Shown one piece after another: positions 1 to 11,500 of a stretch of DNA of 64,000 nt; the first letter of the stretch is position 1, and each line of letters opens with the position of its first letter. The notes below the pieces were generated by a model. It made no database searches. It was not told the DNA's origin and was given only the letters and a program-made list of their open reading frames with translations. The stretch comes from Sternotherus odoratus (lineage: Eukaryota > Chordata > Testudines > Kinosternidae). The DNA lies in assembly GCA_032164245.1 (NCBI GenBank), contig JAVMKO010000007.1:558001-622000 (forward strand). The letters run 5' to 3'. The position numbers and the translations under genes were made by a program.

Positions 1-1425
1 GTCATCTAGTCCAACCCCCTGCTCAAAGCAGGACCAATCCCAACTAAATCATCCCAGCCAGGGCTTTCTCAAGCCAGACCTTAAAAACCTCTAAGGATGG
101 AGATTCCACCACTTCCCTAGGTAACTCAGTCCAGTGCTTCACCACCCTCCTAGTGAAATAGTGTTTCCTAATATCAAACCTAGATCTCCCGCTCTGCAAC
201 TTGAGGCCACTGCTCCTGGTTCTGTCATCTTTCACCACTGAGAACAGCTGAGCTCCATCCTCTTTGGAACCCCCCTTCAGGTAGTTAAAGGCTACTATCC
301 AATCCCTCCTTACTCTTCTCTTCTGCAGACTAAATAAGCTCAGTTCCTTCAGTCTCTCCACATAAGTCTTGTGCCCCACAGCCCCGTAATAATTTTTGTT
401 GCACTCTGCTGGACTCTCTCCAATTTATCCATATCCTTTCTGTGGTGGGGCCCCCAAAACTGGACTCAATGCTCCAGATGTGGCTTCACCAGCACCAAAT
501 AGAGGGGCATAATCACTTCCCTCGATCTGCTGGCAGTGCTCCTACACTAGCAGTCTAATATGCCACTAGGCTCTTGGTAACAAGGACATACTGCTGTGTC
601 ATATCCAGCTTCTCATCCACTGTAATCCCCAAGTCCTTTACTGCAGAACTGCTGCTTAACCAGTAGTCCCCAGCCTGTAGTGGTGCATGGGATTCTTCCA
701 TCCTAAGTGCAGGACTCTATTGAACCTTATCAGATTTCTTTTGGCCCAATCCTCCAATTTGTCTAGGTCACTCTGGACTCTATCCCTACCCTCCAGCATA
801 TCTACCTCTCTCCACAGCTTAGTGTCATCTGCGAACTTCCTGAGGATGCAATCCATCCCATCATCCAGATCATTAATGAAGATGTTGAACAAAACTGGCC
901 CCAGGACCAACCTCTGGGAAACTCCTCTTGATGCCAGCTGCCAATTAGACATTGAGCTGTTGATCCTACCCATTGAGCCTGACAATTTAGCCAGCTTTCT
1001 ATCTACCTTTTAGTCCATTTATCCGATCTATACTTCTTTAAGTTGCTGGCAAGAATACTGTGGAAGACAGTATCAAAAGCTTTGCGAAAGTCAAGATATA
1101 TCATGTCCATCACTTTCCCCATATCCACAGAGCCAGTTATCTCATCAGAGAAGGCAATCAGGTTGGTCAGGAATGACTTGCTCTGGGTGAATCCATGTTG
1201 ACTATTTCTGATCATCTTCCTCTCATCCAAGTGCTTCAAAATGGATTCCTCGAGGACCCACTGCATGATTTTTCCAGGGACTGAAGTGAGGCTGTAGTTC
1301 CCCAGATTCTCCATCCCTTTTTTAAAGATGGGCACTAGATTTGCCTTTTTCCAATTGTCTGGGACCTCCCTGTTTGCCAATGGCTCTGCAATCTCATCAT
1401 CCAACTTCCTCAGTGTCCTTGGATG
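1..1425 (-). mobile_element. CR1 LINE, 3' part (reverse transcriptase and C-terminal region), decayed
   Basis: Antisense copy of the CR1 family of non-LTR retrotransposons, which copy themselves through a reverse transcriptase. In the translation, 1003-1425 shows the fingers/palm part (KKG...GNYSLTSVPGKIM, QHGF near residue 81, YLDFRKAFD near 115-123). 656-985 shows LGPVLFNIFINDL and the catalytic FADD box (about 824-835) followed by TKL. 44-379 shows the CR1 C-terminal end (RRVRRDW, NYLKGG, DIRKHYF, VKHWTELPREVVESPSLEVFK). Frames change between these blocks, so the copy is dead. The 3' end, which normally finishes in a short ATTCTATG-type repeat, lies beyond the window start. The same element resumes at 2643 after an LTR insertion. 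Family assignment is from remembered CR1 protein and nucleotide patterns; subfamily unknown. Confidence 0.93.
44..1425 (-). pseudogene. CR1 reverse transcriptase pseudogene fragment
   Basis: Three collinear open segments (1003-1425, 656-985, 44-379) together match the second half of CR1 ORF2, from the RT fingers to the C terminus. A stop follows KWTKR at about 1003, and a further frame change separates the FADD segment from the C-terminal segment. The start codon at 1440 is not genuine: its first five codons lie in the inserted LTR. No endonuclease domain is present on this side of the insertion. Not expected to be functional. Confidence 0.85.
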
Positions 1426-2642
1426 TGTAAGCAGTGTCAAGAGGAGCCCTACCCTGACATCTGGTGGTGAATTGTGGGAATTGCAGTGAGTTGTGGAAAA
1501 AAACTCCAGGGGCTGATCTTATTTGCATAGGCACACGCTAGCCTGAGCTCACAGCAGCCCAAATGGTCACTTCGGCTGCTGTGGGACCCCAGTTTCTCTT
1601 TTATTGGGCAGGAATGATAAGGTGTTGTTAACCTGATTATGTGAATGAAGGACTGTGGACATGTACTTGGCCCTTGTTATGCTGGAGGGACTCTCCATCA
1701 TCTTGGTAGCACTCACTGGCCAAGGGACAGGGGTTCCAATGCCCACTGAATGGAGAGAGGTCATGGATCAGCATGTCTGTCTGAATTCACTTTGGGCCCA
1801 GTAGTGCATCTGTACTAAGGCTCCTCTACTATAAACTGAAATCACTTAAGAGCTGAAATTGCTGAGCATTGTGTTAAGTAGGGGGGCCTGAAGATATGTT
1901 GCTGAGTAGCTGGTGGAGCAGAACAGTTCATGAGACAGCTGTTGGAGTGGTTTGTGGGACAACTAGCGGAGTGGCTGGTGGAGTGGAGCAGTTGGTGGGA
2001 GAGCTAGCGGAGCGACTGGTGGAGCAGAGCAGTTCCTGGGATGGTTGGTGGAACGGAGCATCTGGCACTGCAGCTCGTGGGACGCCTGGCAGCATGGCGC
2101 ATGGTGAGAGTAGCAGCATAACCCCATGGAACGGCAGGTCAGTCGGCCTTGGACCACGTAAGATGCCCCTTCATTTGGCCACCCCATTTCCATCCAGGCT
2201 GGGAGGTAAAATTCTGCAGATGAACTTTTGAACTCTGCAGAGACTTTTGGGCTTGTTGGACTTTTGGGACTTTGGGTGATTTCTGGGTTGTTGGACTTTG
2301 GGCTTATGGGACTCAAGAACCAAAGGGGAAGGACACAGCCCATCTGCTTGGGGGGAGGGATTCTTTTTCATGGTTTGTTTTATGAATCCTGTTTGTGGTG
2401 TTTCCCCAATATAATGCCACATTGTTTCTCTCTTTTATTAAAAGGCTTTTGGCACACTCAGACTCTGTGCTTGCGAGAGGGGAAGTATTGCCTCTTAGAG
2501 GCACCCAGAGGGGTGGTATGTGGTTATCCCAGGTCACTGGGTGGGGGCTCGAGCCGGTTTTGCATTGTGTTATTGGAACGGAACCTCTGGATACTGAATC
2601 TGGCCCTTGTTGCTGCCAACTCTGACGGGCAGAAGGGTTACA
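1426..2642 (+). mobile_element. Solo LTR (1,217 bp) inserted in the CR1, 4-bp target duplication GATG
   Basis: The CR1 sequence breaks off after TTGGATG at 1425 and resumes in register at GATGCATTAGATC from 2643. The inserted piece begins TGTAAGC and ends GGGTTACA, so it has TGTAA...TTACA terminal inverted bases, as LTRs do. GATG is duplicated on both sides (1422-1425 and 2643-2646). A polyadenylation-like ATTAAA sits at 2437-2442, which sets the orientation. A run of degenerate GGTGGAGCAG-like repeats lies at about 1905-2060. No gag or pol reading frame is present, so this is a solo LTR left after recombination. A 4-bp duplication fits class I endogenous retroviruses or some Gypsy elements; I cannot choose between them. 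Confidence 0.82.
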
Positions 2643-2720
2643 GATGCATTAGATCTGGATCAATGGACTTGTGCATATCCAGCTTTTCTAAATAGTCCTG
2701 TTCTTTATCACTGAAATAGG
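2643..2720 (-). mobile_element. CR1 LINE, continuation on the far side of the LTR
   Basis: From GATGCATTAG the sequence reads on through ATGGACTTGTGCA, CCAGCTTTTCTAAATAGTCC, the stretch that follows directly in CR1 after the RT segment ending at 1425. It fades out near 2720, where the copy is truncated on its 5' side. This small piece is what shows that the LTR entered an existing CR1. Confidence 0.75.
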
Positions 2721-4112
2721 TATGAACGTAAGCACATGCTTAAATGTTTTTCTGAATTGCAGAGCTAATTCAAAGCCTGTTGAATGGGAATCTTTTCACT
2801 GTGATGAGCGGGTTTTAGATCAGGTCCTAAACTCTGAATCTCTTGGCTTTTGGGGATTCAATTTTTAATTTTACCCATATACATTGTAGTGACTTTCTTT
2901 CTTTTATGGTGTTGTTCTATTTAAGTCTTTAGAATCTGGATCTTAAAACTCCCAAACAGTTATTTATCCAAAAGCTTTCTAAGGCTCTAGCTGACCAGAA
3001 GGTTAAAATGTAGGTGGGCTTTTTTCATTCAGCCCTATAAAGAAATAAAAGGAGATTTTTTAAAAATATAAATGCCTTTTTAAATATAAATGTCTTTTCA
3101 GTTTTTTTTAAAGTATACTATCATTACACATTTTTGTAATTGTAAAGCATACATGCATTTATTTGTGTTTAGGGTATATTTAAAAATCTGGATAATTACA
3201 GCAATCTTTAAATATATATTTGAGAAATTTTTAAATACATGTTTTATTGACACAATGGACCACGCTGAAATACAGACATGAGAGCTTCTCATAATGTGAA
3301 TTTGCATATAGTAGACTGGGTGGTATAATAGAAACAGATGCATGAGCAGACTTCCTCTACTTGCTTTGCCAGATTGTTAGCCTACATACATATTACTAGG
3401 CCTATTTGTGTACAGGCCAATTACGTTTGGAAGAAGGATGCCAGATGTCCATTATTATTTGCAAAATAAAGTGATTTTGTGATGCAGCCCCCACTGGGAA
3501 CTAAGGATGATGAACTCAGTTTACTTAGTATTCACTAGAGGCATAGCCATAGTATTATGTGGGTCATGTGTGTATATGAGAATATTAAAGAAGCAGGGGA
3601 CTAAGAAAATCCCCTCAGGAGAAGATACAGCTTAGCATGTGCACAAGAAGCAACAGCCTGTTTGTTTCAATTGGGGTATATAGCTTTTCCCATAGAATAC
3701 TGCGCTCTCTTTTTGCAGGAGGATGTGTGTGTATGTTTGTGTTCAGACATTTGGACACTCAATTCCAGGCTTGTTTGGGTGCCTTAACTGTGCATTTTCA
3801 TACCTCAGCATCTTTTGATTTTTATTAAATTTAACCATAGCTCTGAAATTCCTGGGTTTGTAATGCTTGATTTAGGGTTAATGAAAATGTGCCTCTTTTA
3901 TTTTCTACTCTTAAATTACTAATATGTACCTCTCAACATTAATTCTAGTTTAACTTACTTTTTGGTATGAGAATACATAGGTGTATTCATGTGTGATTGA
4001 TATATATAAGTCCTTCATTTTCTGAATATGCCTAAAGGAAGATTATGGGGATCAGGTTGTTCCATGGTGTGGAGGTTGGGTTGTTCCAGAAATGTATTAT
4101 TAAATTATAGTA
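2721..4112. other. A+T-rich stretch with no recognisable gene
   Basis: Contains only short open frames and several TTTAAATATA-like runs around 3040-3260. I see no repeat family, RNA gene or coding region that I can name. Confidence 0.6.
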
Positions 4113-4193
4113 CAGTAAACCCTCGATTTAACGGACCCCGATTTAACGGACTTCGGATGCAACGGACAAAATTTCCGATGCATCCGAAATCCG

Positions 4194-4697
4194 TTATTGG
4201 GGGCTGCCGGCTCCCGCCGCAGGGAGCCGGCTGGGTTGACAGCTCCCGCCCGGCTCCCCGCAGCGGGGACCCCTGCGGGAGCTGTCAACCCCCCCCCCCG
4301 CCCCCCCGCCCGGCTCCCCGCAACAGGGAGCCGGGCGGGTGGGCTGACAGCTCCCGCCCGGCTCCCCGAAACGGGGAGCCGGGCGGGGGGGGGGGCGTTT
4401 GAGAGCCCCCTCTCGGCTCCCCGCAGCGGGAAGCCGGGCGGGGGGTTTGACAGCTCCCGCCGGGCTTCCTGCTGCGGGGAGCCGGCCGGGAGCTGTCAAC
4501 CCCCCCGCCCGGCTCCTCGCAGCGGGGAGCCGGGCGGGGGGGGGGGCGTTTGAGAGCCCCCGCTCGGCTCCCCGCAGCGGGAAGCCGGGCGGGGGGCATT
4601 TGAGAGCCTCCACTCGGCTCCTCGCAGCGGGGAGCCGGGCGGGGGGTTTGAGAGCTCCCGCTCGGCTCCCCGCAGGGGGTGGGGTGGGCTGACTCAC
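4194..4697. repeat. GC-rich self-complementary tandem block inside the MITE
   Basis: Imperfect repeats of a module of the form GCTCCCGC-CGGCTCCCCGCAGCGGGGAGCCGGGCGGG with G or C homopolymers between copies. Each module is itself a short hairpin (CGGCTCCCCGC/GCGGGGAGCCG). A perfect 15-bp inverted pair lies at 4235-4249 and 4275-4289. Proline/alanine/glycine-rich open frames on both strands here come from this composition and are not genes. Confidence 0.85.
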
Positions 4698-4699
4698 GG

Positions 4700-4846
4700 C
4701 TCGATATAACGGATTAATTCGGGCGGGGGGGGGGTGTCCGTTGTCACCCGAAAGTCCGTTATTTAATCATTTAAAAAAATGATTAAATAACGGACTTTCG
4801 GTTTTAACGGACACCCCCTCGCCCGAATTAGTCCGTTATATCGAGG
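4700..4846. repeat. Foldback: right end of the MITE present as an inverted pair
   Basis: The element's right terminus (about 4777-4846) is preceded by its own inverted copy (about 4700-4772). The central arms 4749-4772 and 4777-4800 are perfectly complementary over 24 bp with a loop of four A. The outer part is complementary with small differences, mainly in the length of a G run. The 32334 relative lacks this inverted copy. Confidence 0.85.
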
Positions 4847-4856
4847 TTTCACTGTA

Positions 4857-5275
4857 TTCAAATTCCTTGGAAGCAGTAATAAGGAAACAGTTGCATTCCC
4901 AATGTTCTGACTCACTAACTTTATGCTGGTGCATTCCATGTCTCAATTGATTGTTTTAGACAGTGAATGTATGAGAAATCTAGCTAAAGGGCACACCATA
5001 AAGATTCTTGCTGAGGAATTTACCAAGCACTGAGGCATCTCTGCTGTACCTTAATAACTCTTCATGGGACACATTAAAGAAATACACATTGAAAAAATAT
5101 TTTAATCCAATGTGGGCTGATCTCTTCACTTTCACTGCTACTTTTCTCTATAACAGCCTGGATAGCTGATATTAAAGTGCATGATGCTCAAGATCCTTCT
5201 GAATGTCTGAACGCGTAATTGTATATCCGTTATATACCATGGACTGATTATCACCGAGAAACCCAACCCACATCA
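4857..5275. other. No feature recognised
   Basis: Ordinary A+T-rich sequence between the MITE and a MIR remnant. No open frame of note and no repeat that I can name. Confidence 0.5.
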
Positions 5276-5455
5276 GGGACCCATTGTGTAAGGCTCTGTA
5301 CAAATGCACAACTTCAAGTCCAAATGGACAAAGGGTGGGAAGGGAAACAGTGGCACAAAGAGGTGAAGTGACTTTTCCAAGGCAAAGCCTGAAATAGGAT
5401 TCCCAAGCAAGGAGTCCACTCCCTGTCCACTAGGTGAATCGTGCCTTCATTGAAA
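5276..5455 (-). mobile_element. MIR/CORE-SINE remnant
   Basis: Reads as the reverse of a MIR-type SINE: GTAAGGCTCTGTACAAATGC, then GGGAAACAGTGGCACAAAG, AGGTGAAGTGACTTTTCCAAGG and GGATTCCCAAGCAAGGAGTCC. This corresponds to the conserved MIR core in which 'fails to fulfil a clearing of cleared data and balance' style degenerate copies keep the segment AGTGACTTGCCCAAGG. Old and diverged. Confidence 0.5.
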
Positions 5456-5575
5456 AGTCCAACCGTTTTATCCACGATTTCAAACATGCTTCTTCCTTAT
5501 GAGTACAACTGTAAAAATCTCCATTGTGAACTGACAAAACTACGTTTCCAGCTCTTCATTCTGGCATGTACAGAA

Positions 5576-8500
5576 CACAACCAGTCACTAGGGGTAAGGG
5601 CAGGCCCTGGAGAGTTATAATAACACAACCAGTCACCAGGGGTAAGGGCAGGCCCTGGAGGGTTATAATAACACAACCAGTCACTAGGGGTAAGGGCAGG
5701 CCCTGGAGAGTTATAATAACACAACCAGTCACCAGGGGTAAGGGCAGGCCCTGGAGAGTTATAATAACACAACCAGTCACTAGGGGTAAGGGCAGGCCCT
5801 GGAGGGTTATAATAACACAACCAGTCACCAGGGGTAAGGGCAGGCCCTGGAGAGTTATAATAACACAACCAGTCACCAGGGGTAAGGGCAGGCACTGGAG
5901 AGTTATAATAACACAACCAGTCACCAGGGGTAAGGGCAGGCCTTGGAGAGTTATAATAACACAACCAGTCACCAGCGGTAAGGGCAGGCACTGGAGGGTT
6001 ATAATAACACAACCAGTCACCAGGGGTAAGGGCAGGCCCTGGAGAGTTATAATAACACAAAAAGTCACCAGGGGTAAGGGCAGGCACTGGAGAGTTATAA
6101 TAACACAACCAGTCACTAGGGGTAAGGGCAGGCCCTGGAGAGTTATAATAACACAACCAGTCACCAGGGGTAAGGGCAGGCACTGGAGGGTTATAATAAC
6201 ACAACCAGTCACCAGGGGTAAGGGCAGGCCCTGGAGAGTTATAATAACACAACCAGTCACCAGGGGTAAGGGCAGGCCCTGGAGAGTTATAATAACACAA
6301 CCAGTCACTAGGGGTAAGGGCAGGCCCTGGGGGGTTATAATAACACAACCAGTCACCAGGGGTAAGGGCAGGCACTGGAGAGTTATAATAACACAACCAG
6401 TCACTAGGGGTAAGGGCAGCCCTGGGGGGTTATAATAACACAACCAGTCACCAGGGGTAAGGGCAGGCACTGGAGAGTTATAATAACACAACCAGTCACT
6501 AGGGGTAAGGGCAGGCCCTGGAGAGTTATAATAACACAACCAGTCACTAGGGGTAAGGGCAGGCCCTGGAGAGTTATAATAACACAACCAGTCACCAGGG
6601 GTAAGGGCAGGCACTGGAGAGTAATAATAAAACAACCATTCACCAGGGGTAAGGGCAGGCCCTGGAGAGTTATAATAACACAACCAGTCACCAGGGGTAA
6701 GGGCAGGCACTGGAGAGTTATAATAACACAACCAGTCACTAGGGGTAAGGGCAGGCCCTGGAGAGTTATAATAACACAACCAGTCACCAGGGGTAAGGGC
6801 AGGCCCTGGAGAGTTATAATAACACAACCAGTCACTAGGGGTAAGGGCAGGCCCTGGAGAGTTATAATAACACAACCAGTCACCAGGGGCAAGGGCAGGC
6901 CCTGGAGAGTTATAATAACACAACCAGTCACCAGGGGTAAGGGCAGGCCCTGGAGAGTTATAATAACACAACCAGTCACTAGGGGTAAGGGCAGGCACTG
7001 GAGGGTTATAATAACACAACCAGTCACTAGGGGTAAGGGCAGGCACTGGAGAGTTATAATAACACAACCAGTCACCAGGGGTAAGGGCAGGCCCTGGAGA
7101 GTTATAATAACACAACCAGTCACCAGGGGTAAGGGCAGGCCCTGGAGAGTTATAATAACACAACCAGTCACCAGGGGTAAGGGCAGGCCCTGGAGAGTTA
7201 TAATAACACAACCAGTCACTAGGGGTAAGGGCAGGCACTGGAGGGTTATAATAACACAACCAGTCACTAGGGGTAAGGGCAGGCACTGGAGAGTTATAAT
7301 AACACAACCAGTCACCAGGGGTAAGGGCAGGCCCTGGAGAGTTATAATAACACAACCAGTCACTATGGGTAAGGGCAGGCACTGGAGGGTTATAATAACA
7401 CAACCAGTCACTAGGGGTAAGGGCAGGCACTGGAGAGTTATAATAACACAACCAGTCACCAGGGGTAAGGGCAGGCCCTGGAGAGTTATAATAACACAAC
7501 CAGTCACCAGGGGTAAGGGCAGGCCCTGGAGAGTTATAATAACACAACCAGTCACCAGGGGTAAGGGCAGGCACTGGAGAGTTATAATAACACAACCAGT
7601 CACCAGGGGCAAGGGCAGGCCCTGGAGGGTTATAATAACACAACCAGTCACTAGGGGTAAGGGCAGGCCCTGGGGGGTTATAATAACACAACCAGTCACT
7701 AGGGGTAAGGGCAGGCCCTGGAGAGTTATAATAACACAACCAGTCACCAGGGGTAAGGGCAGGCCCTGGAGAGTTATAATAACACAACCAGTCACCAGGG
7801 GTAAGGGCAGGCACTGGAGAGTTATAATAACACAACCATTCACCAGGGGTAAGGGCAGGCCGTGGAGAGTTATAATAACACAACCAGTCACCAGGGGTAA
7901 GGGCAGGCACTGGAGAGTTATAATAACACAACCAGTCACTAGGGGTAAGGGCAGGCCCTGGAGAGTTATAATAACACAACCAGTCACCAGGGGTAAGGGC
8001 AGGCCCTGGAGAGTTATAATAACACAACCAGTCACTAGGGGTAAGGGCAGGCCCTGGAGAGTTATAATAACACAACCAGTCACCAGGGGTAAGGGCAGGC
8101 CCTGGAGAGTTATAATAACACAACCAGTCACCAGGGGCAAGGGCAGGCCAAGGAGGGTTATAATAACACAACCAGTCACTAGGGGTAAGGGCAGGCCCTG
8201 GAGAGTTATAATAACACAACCAGTCACTAGGGGTAAGGGCAGGCCCTGGATAGTTATAATAACACAACCAGTCACCAGGGGTAAGGGCAGGCCCTAGAGG
8301 GTTATAATAACACAACCAGTCACCAGGGGTAAGGGCAGGCACTGGAGAGTTATAATAACACAACCAGTCACCAGGGGTAAGGGCAGGCACTGGAGAGTTA
8401 TAATAACACAACCAGTCACTAGGGGTAAGGGCAGGCCCTGGAGAGTTATAATAACACAACCAGTCACTAGGGGTAAGGGCAGGCCCTGGAGGGTTATAAT

Positions 8501-11500
8501 AACACAACCAGTCACCAGGGGTAAGGGCAGGCCCTGGAGAGTTATAATAACACAACCAGTCACTAGGGGTAAGGGCAGGCCCTGGAGGGTTATAATAACA
8601 CAACCAGTCACCAGGGGTAAGGGCAGGCACTGGAGAGATATAATAACACAACTAGTCACTAGGGGTAAGGGCAGGCACTGGAGAGTTATAATAACACAAC
8701 CAGTCACCAGGGGTAAGGGCAGGCCCTGGAGGGTTATAATAACACAACCAGTCACTAGGGGTAAGGGCAGGCCCTGGAGAGTTATAATAACACAACCAGT
8801 CACCAGGGGTAAGGGCAGGCCCTGGAGGGTTATAATAACACAACCAGTCACTAGGGGTAAGGGCAGACCCTGGAGGGTTATAATAACACAACCAGTCACC
8901 AGGGGTAAGGGCAGGCACTGGAGAGTTATAATAACACAACCAGTCACCAGGGGTAAGGGCAGGCCCTGGAGGGTTATAATAACACAACCAGTCACTAGGG
9001 GTAAGGGCAGGCCCTGGAGGGTTATAATAAAACAACCAGTCACCAGGGGTAAGGGCAGGCACTGGAGAGTTATAATAAAACAACCAGTCACCAGGGGTAA
9101 GGGCAGGCACTGGAGAGTTATAATAACACAACCAGTCACCATGGGTGAGGGCAGGCCCTGGAGGGTTATAATAACACAACCAGTCACTAGGGGTAAGGGC
9201 AGGCCCTGGAGGGTTATAATAACACAACCAGTCACTAGGGGTAAGGGCAGGCCCTGGAGAGTTATAATAACAAAACCAGTCACCAGGGGTAAGGGCAGGA
9301 CCTGGAGGGTTATAATAACACAACCAGTCACTAGGGGTAAGGGCAGGCCCTGGAGAGTTATAATAACACAACCAGTCACCAGGGGTAAGGGCAGGCCCTG
9401 GAGGGTTATAATAACACAACCAGTCACCAGGGGTAAGGGCAGGCACTGGAGAGTTATAATAACACAACCAGTCACTAGGGGTAAGGGCAGGCACTGGAGA
9501 GTTATAATAACACAACCATTCACCAGGGGTAAGGGCAGGCCCTGGAGAGTTATAATAACACAACCAGTCACCAGGGGTAAGGGCAGGCACTGGAGAGTTA
9601 TAATAACACAACCAGTCACTAGGGGTAAGGGCAGGCCCTGGAGAGTTATAATAACACAACCAGTCACCAGGGGTAAGGGCAGGCCCTGGAGAGTTATAAT
9701 AACACAACCAGTCACTAGGGGTAAGGGCAGGCCCTGGAGAGTTATAATAACACAACCAGTCACCAGGGGCAAGGGCAGGCCCTGGAGAGTTATAATAACA
9801 CAACCAGTCACCAGGGGTAAGGGCAGGCCCTGGAGAGTTATAATAACACAACCAGTCACTAGGGGTAAGGGCAGGCACTGGAGGGTTATAATAACACAAC
9901 CAGTCACTAGGGGTAAGGGCAGGCACTGGAGAGTTATAATAACACAACCAGTCACCAGGGGTAAGGGCAGGCCCTGGAGAGTTATAATAACACAACCAGT
10001 CACCAGGGGTAAGGGCAGGCCCTGGAGAGTTCTAATAACACAACCAGTCACCAGGGGTAAGGGCAGGCCCTGGAGAGTTATAATAACACAACCAGTCACT
10101 AGGGGTAAGGGCAGGCACTGGAGAGTTATAATAACACAACCAGTCACCAGGGGCAAGGGCAGGCCAAGGAGGGTTATAATAACACAACCAGTCACTAGGG
10201 GTAAGGGCAGGCCCTGGAGAGTTATAATAACACAACCAGTCACTAGGGGTAAGGGCAGGCACTGGATAGTTATAATAACACAACCAGTCACCAGGGGTAA
10301 GGGCAGGCCCTAGAGGGTTATAATAACACAACCAGTCACCAGGGGTAAGGGCAGGCACTGGAGAGTTATAATAACACAACCAGTCACCAGGGGTAAGGGC
10401 AGGCACTGGAGAGTTATAATAACACAACCAGTCACTAGGGGTAAGGGCAGGCCCTGGAGAGTTATAATAACACAACCAGTCACTAGGGGTAAGGGCAGGC
10501 CCTGGAGGGTTATAATAACACAACCAGTCACCAGGGGTAAGGGCAGGCCCTGGAGAGTTATAATAACACAACCAGTCACTAGGGGTAAGGGCAGGCCCTG
10601 GAGGGTTATAATAACACAACCAGTCACCAGGGGTAAGGGCAGGCACTGGAGAGATATAATAACACAACCAGTCACTAGGGGTAAGGGCAGTCACTGGAGA
10701 GTTATAATAACACAACCAGTCACCAGGGGTAAGGGCAGGCCCTGGAGGGTTATAATAACACAACCAGTCACTAGGGGTAAGGGCAGGCCCTGGAGAGTTA
10801 TAATAACACAACCAGTCACCAGGGGTAAGGGCAGGCCCTGGAGGGTTATAATAACACAACCAGTCACTAGGGGTAAGGGCAGACCCTGGAGGGTTATAAT
10901 AACACAACCAGTCACCAGGGGTAAGGGCAGGCACTGGAGAGTTATAATAACACAACCATTCACCAGGGGTAAGGGGAGGCCCTGGAGGGTTATAATAACA
11001 CAACCAGTCACTAGGGGTAAGGGCAGGCCCTGGAGGGTTATAATAACACAACCAGTCACCGGGGTAAGGGCAGGCACTGGAGAGTTATAATAAAACAACC
11101 AGTCACCCGGGGTAAGTGCAGGCACTGGAGAGTTATAATAACACAACCAGTCACTAGGGGTAAGGGCAGGCCCTGGAGGGTTATAATAACACAACCAGTC
11201 ACTAGGGGTAAGGGCAGGCCCTGGAGAGTTATAATAACACAACCAGTCACCAGGGGTAAGGGCAGGCCCTGGAGGGTTATAATAACACAACCAGTCACCA
11301 GGGGTAAGGGCAGGCACTGGAGAGTTATAATAACACAACCAGTCACCAGGGGTAAGGGCAGGCCCTGGAGAGTTATAATAACACAACCATTCACTAGGGG
11401 TAAGGGCAGGCCCTGGAGAGTTATAATAACACAACCAGTCACCAGGGGTAAGGGCAGGCCCTGGAGAGTTATAATAACACAACCAGTCACCAGGGGCAAG

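Larger units (their letters stand above)
4113..4854. mobile_element. Non-autonomous pogo/Tigger-like DNA transposon (MITE), 742 bp
   Basis: Flanked by TA on both sides (4111-4112, 4855-4856). The left end reads CAGTAAACCCTCGATTTAAC and the right end is its near inverted copy (GTTATATCGAGGTTTCACTG), giving terminal inverted repeats of about 24 bp. CAGT...ACTG ends with TA duplication are typical of pogo/Tigger elements of the Tc1/mariner superfamily. There is no transposase. The interior (about 4194-4697) is a GC-rich block of repeated CGGCTCCCCGCAGCGGGGAG-type units, and the right part is a foldback. A 290-bp relative lies at 32334-32623. Confidence 0.85.

Noticed and set aside
4028..4697. 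Proline/glycine/alanine-rich proteins in several frames
   Set aside because: They lie on both strands of a GC-rich hairpin tandem inside a MITE.
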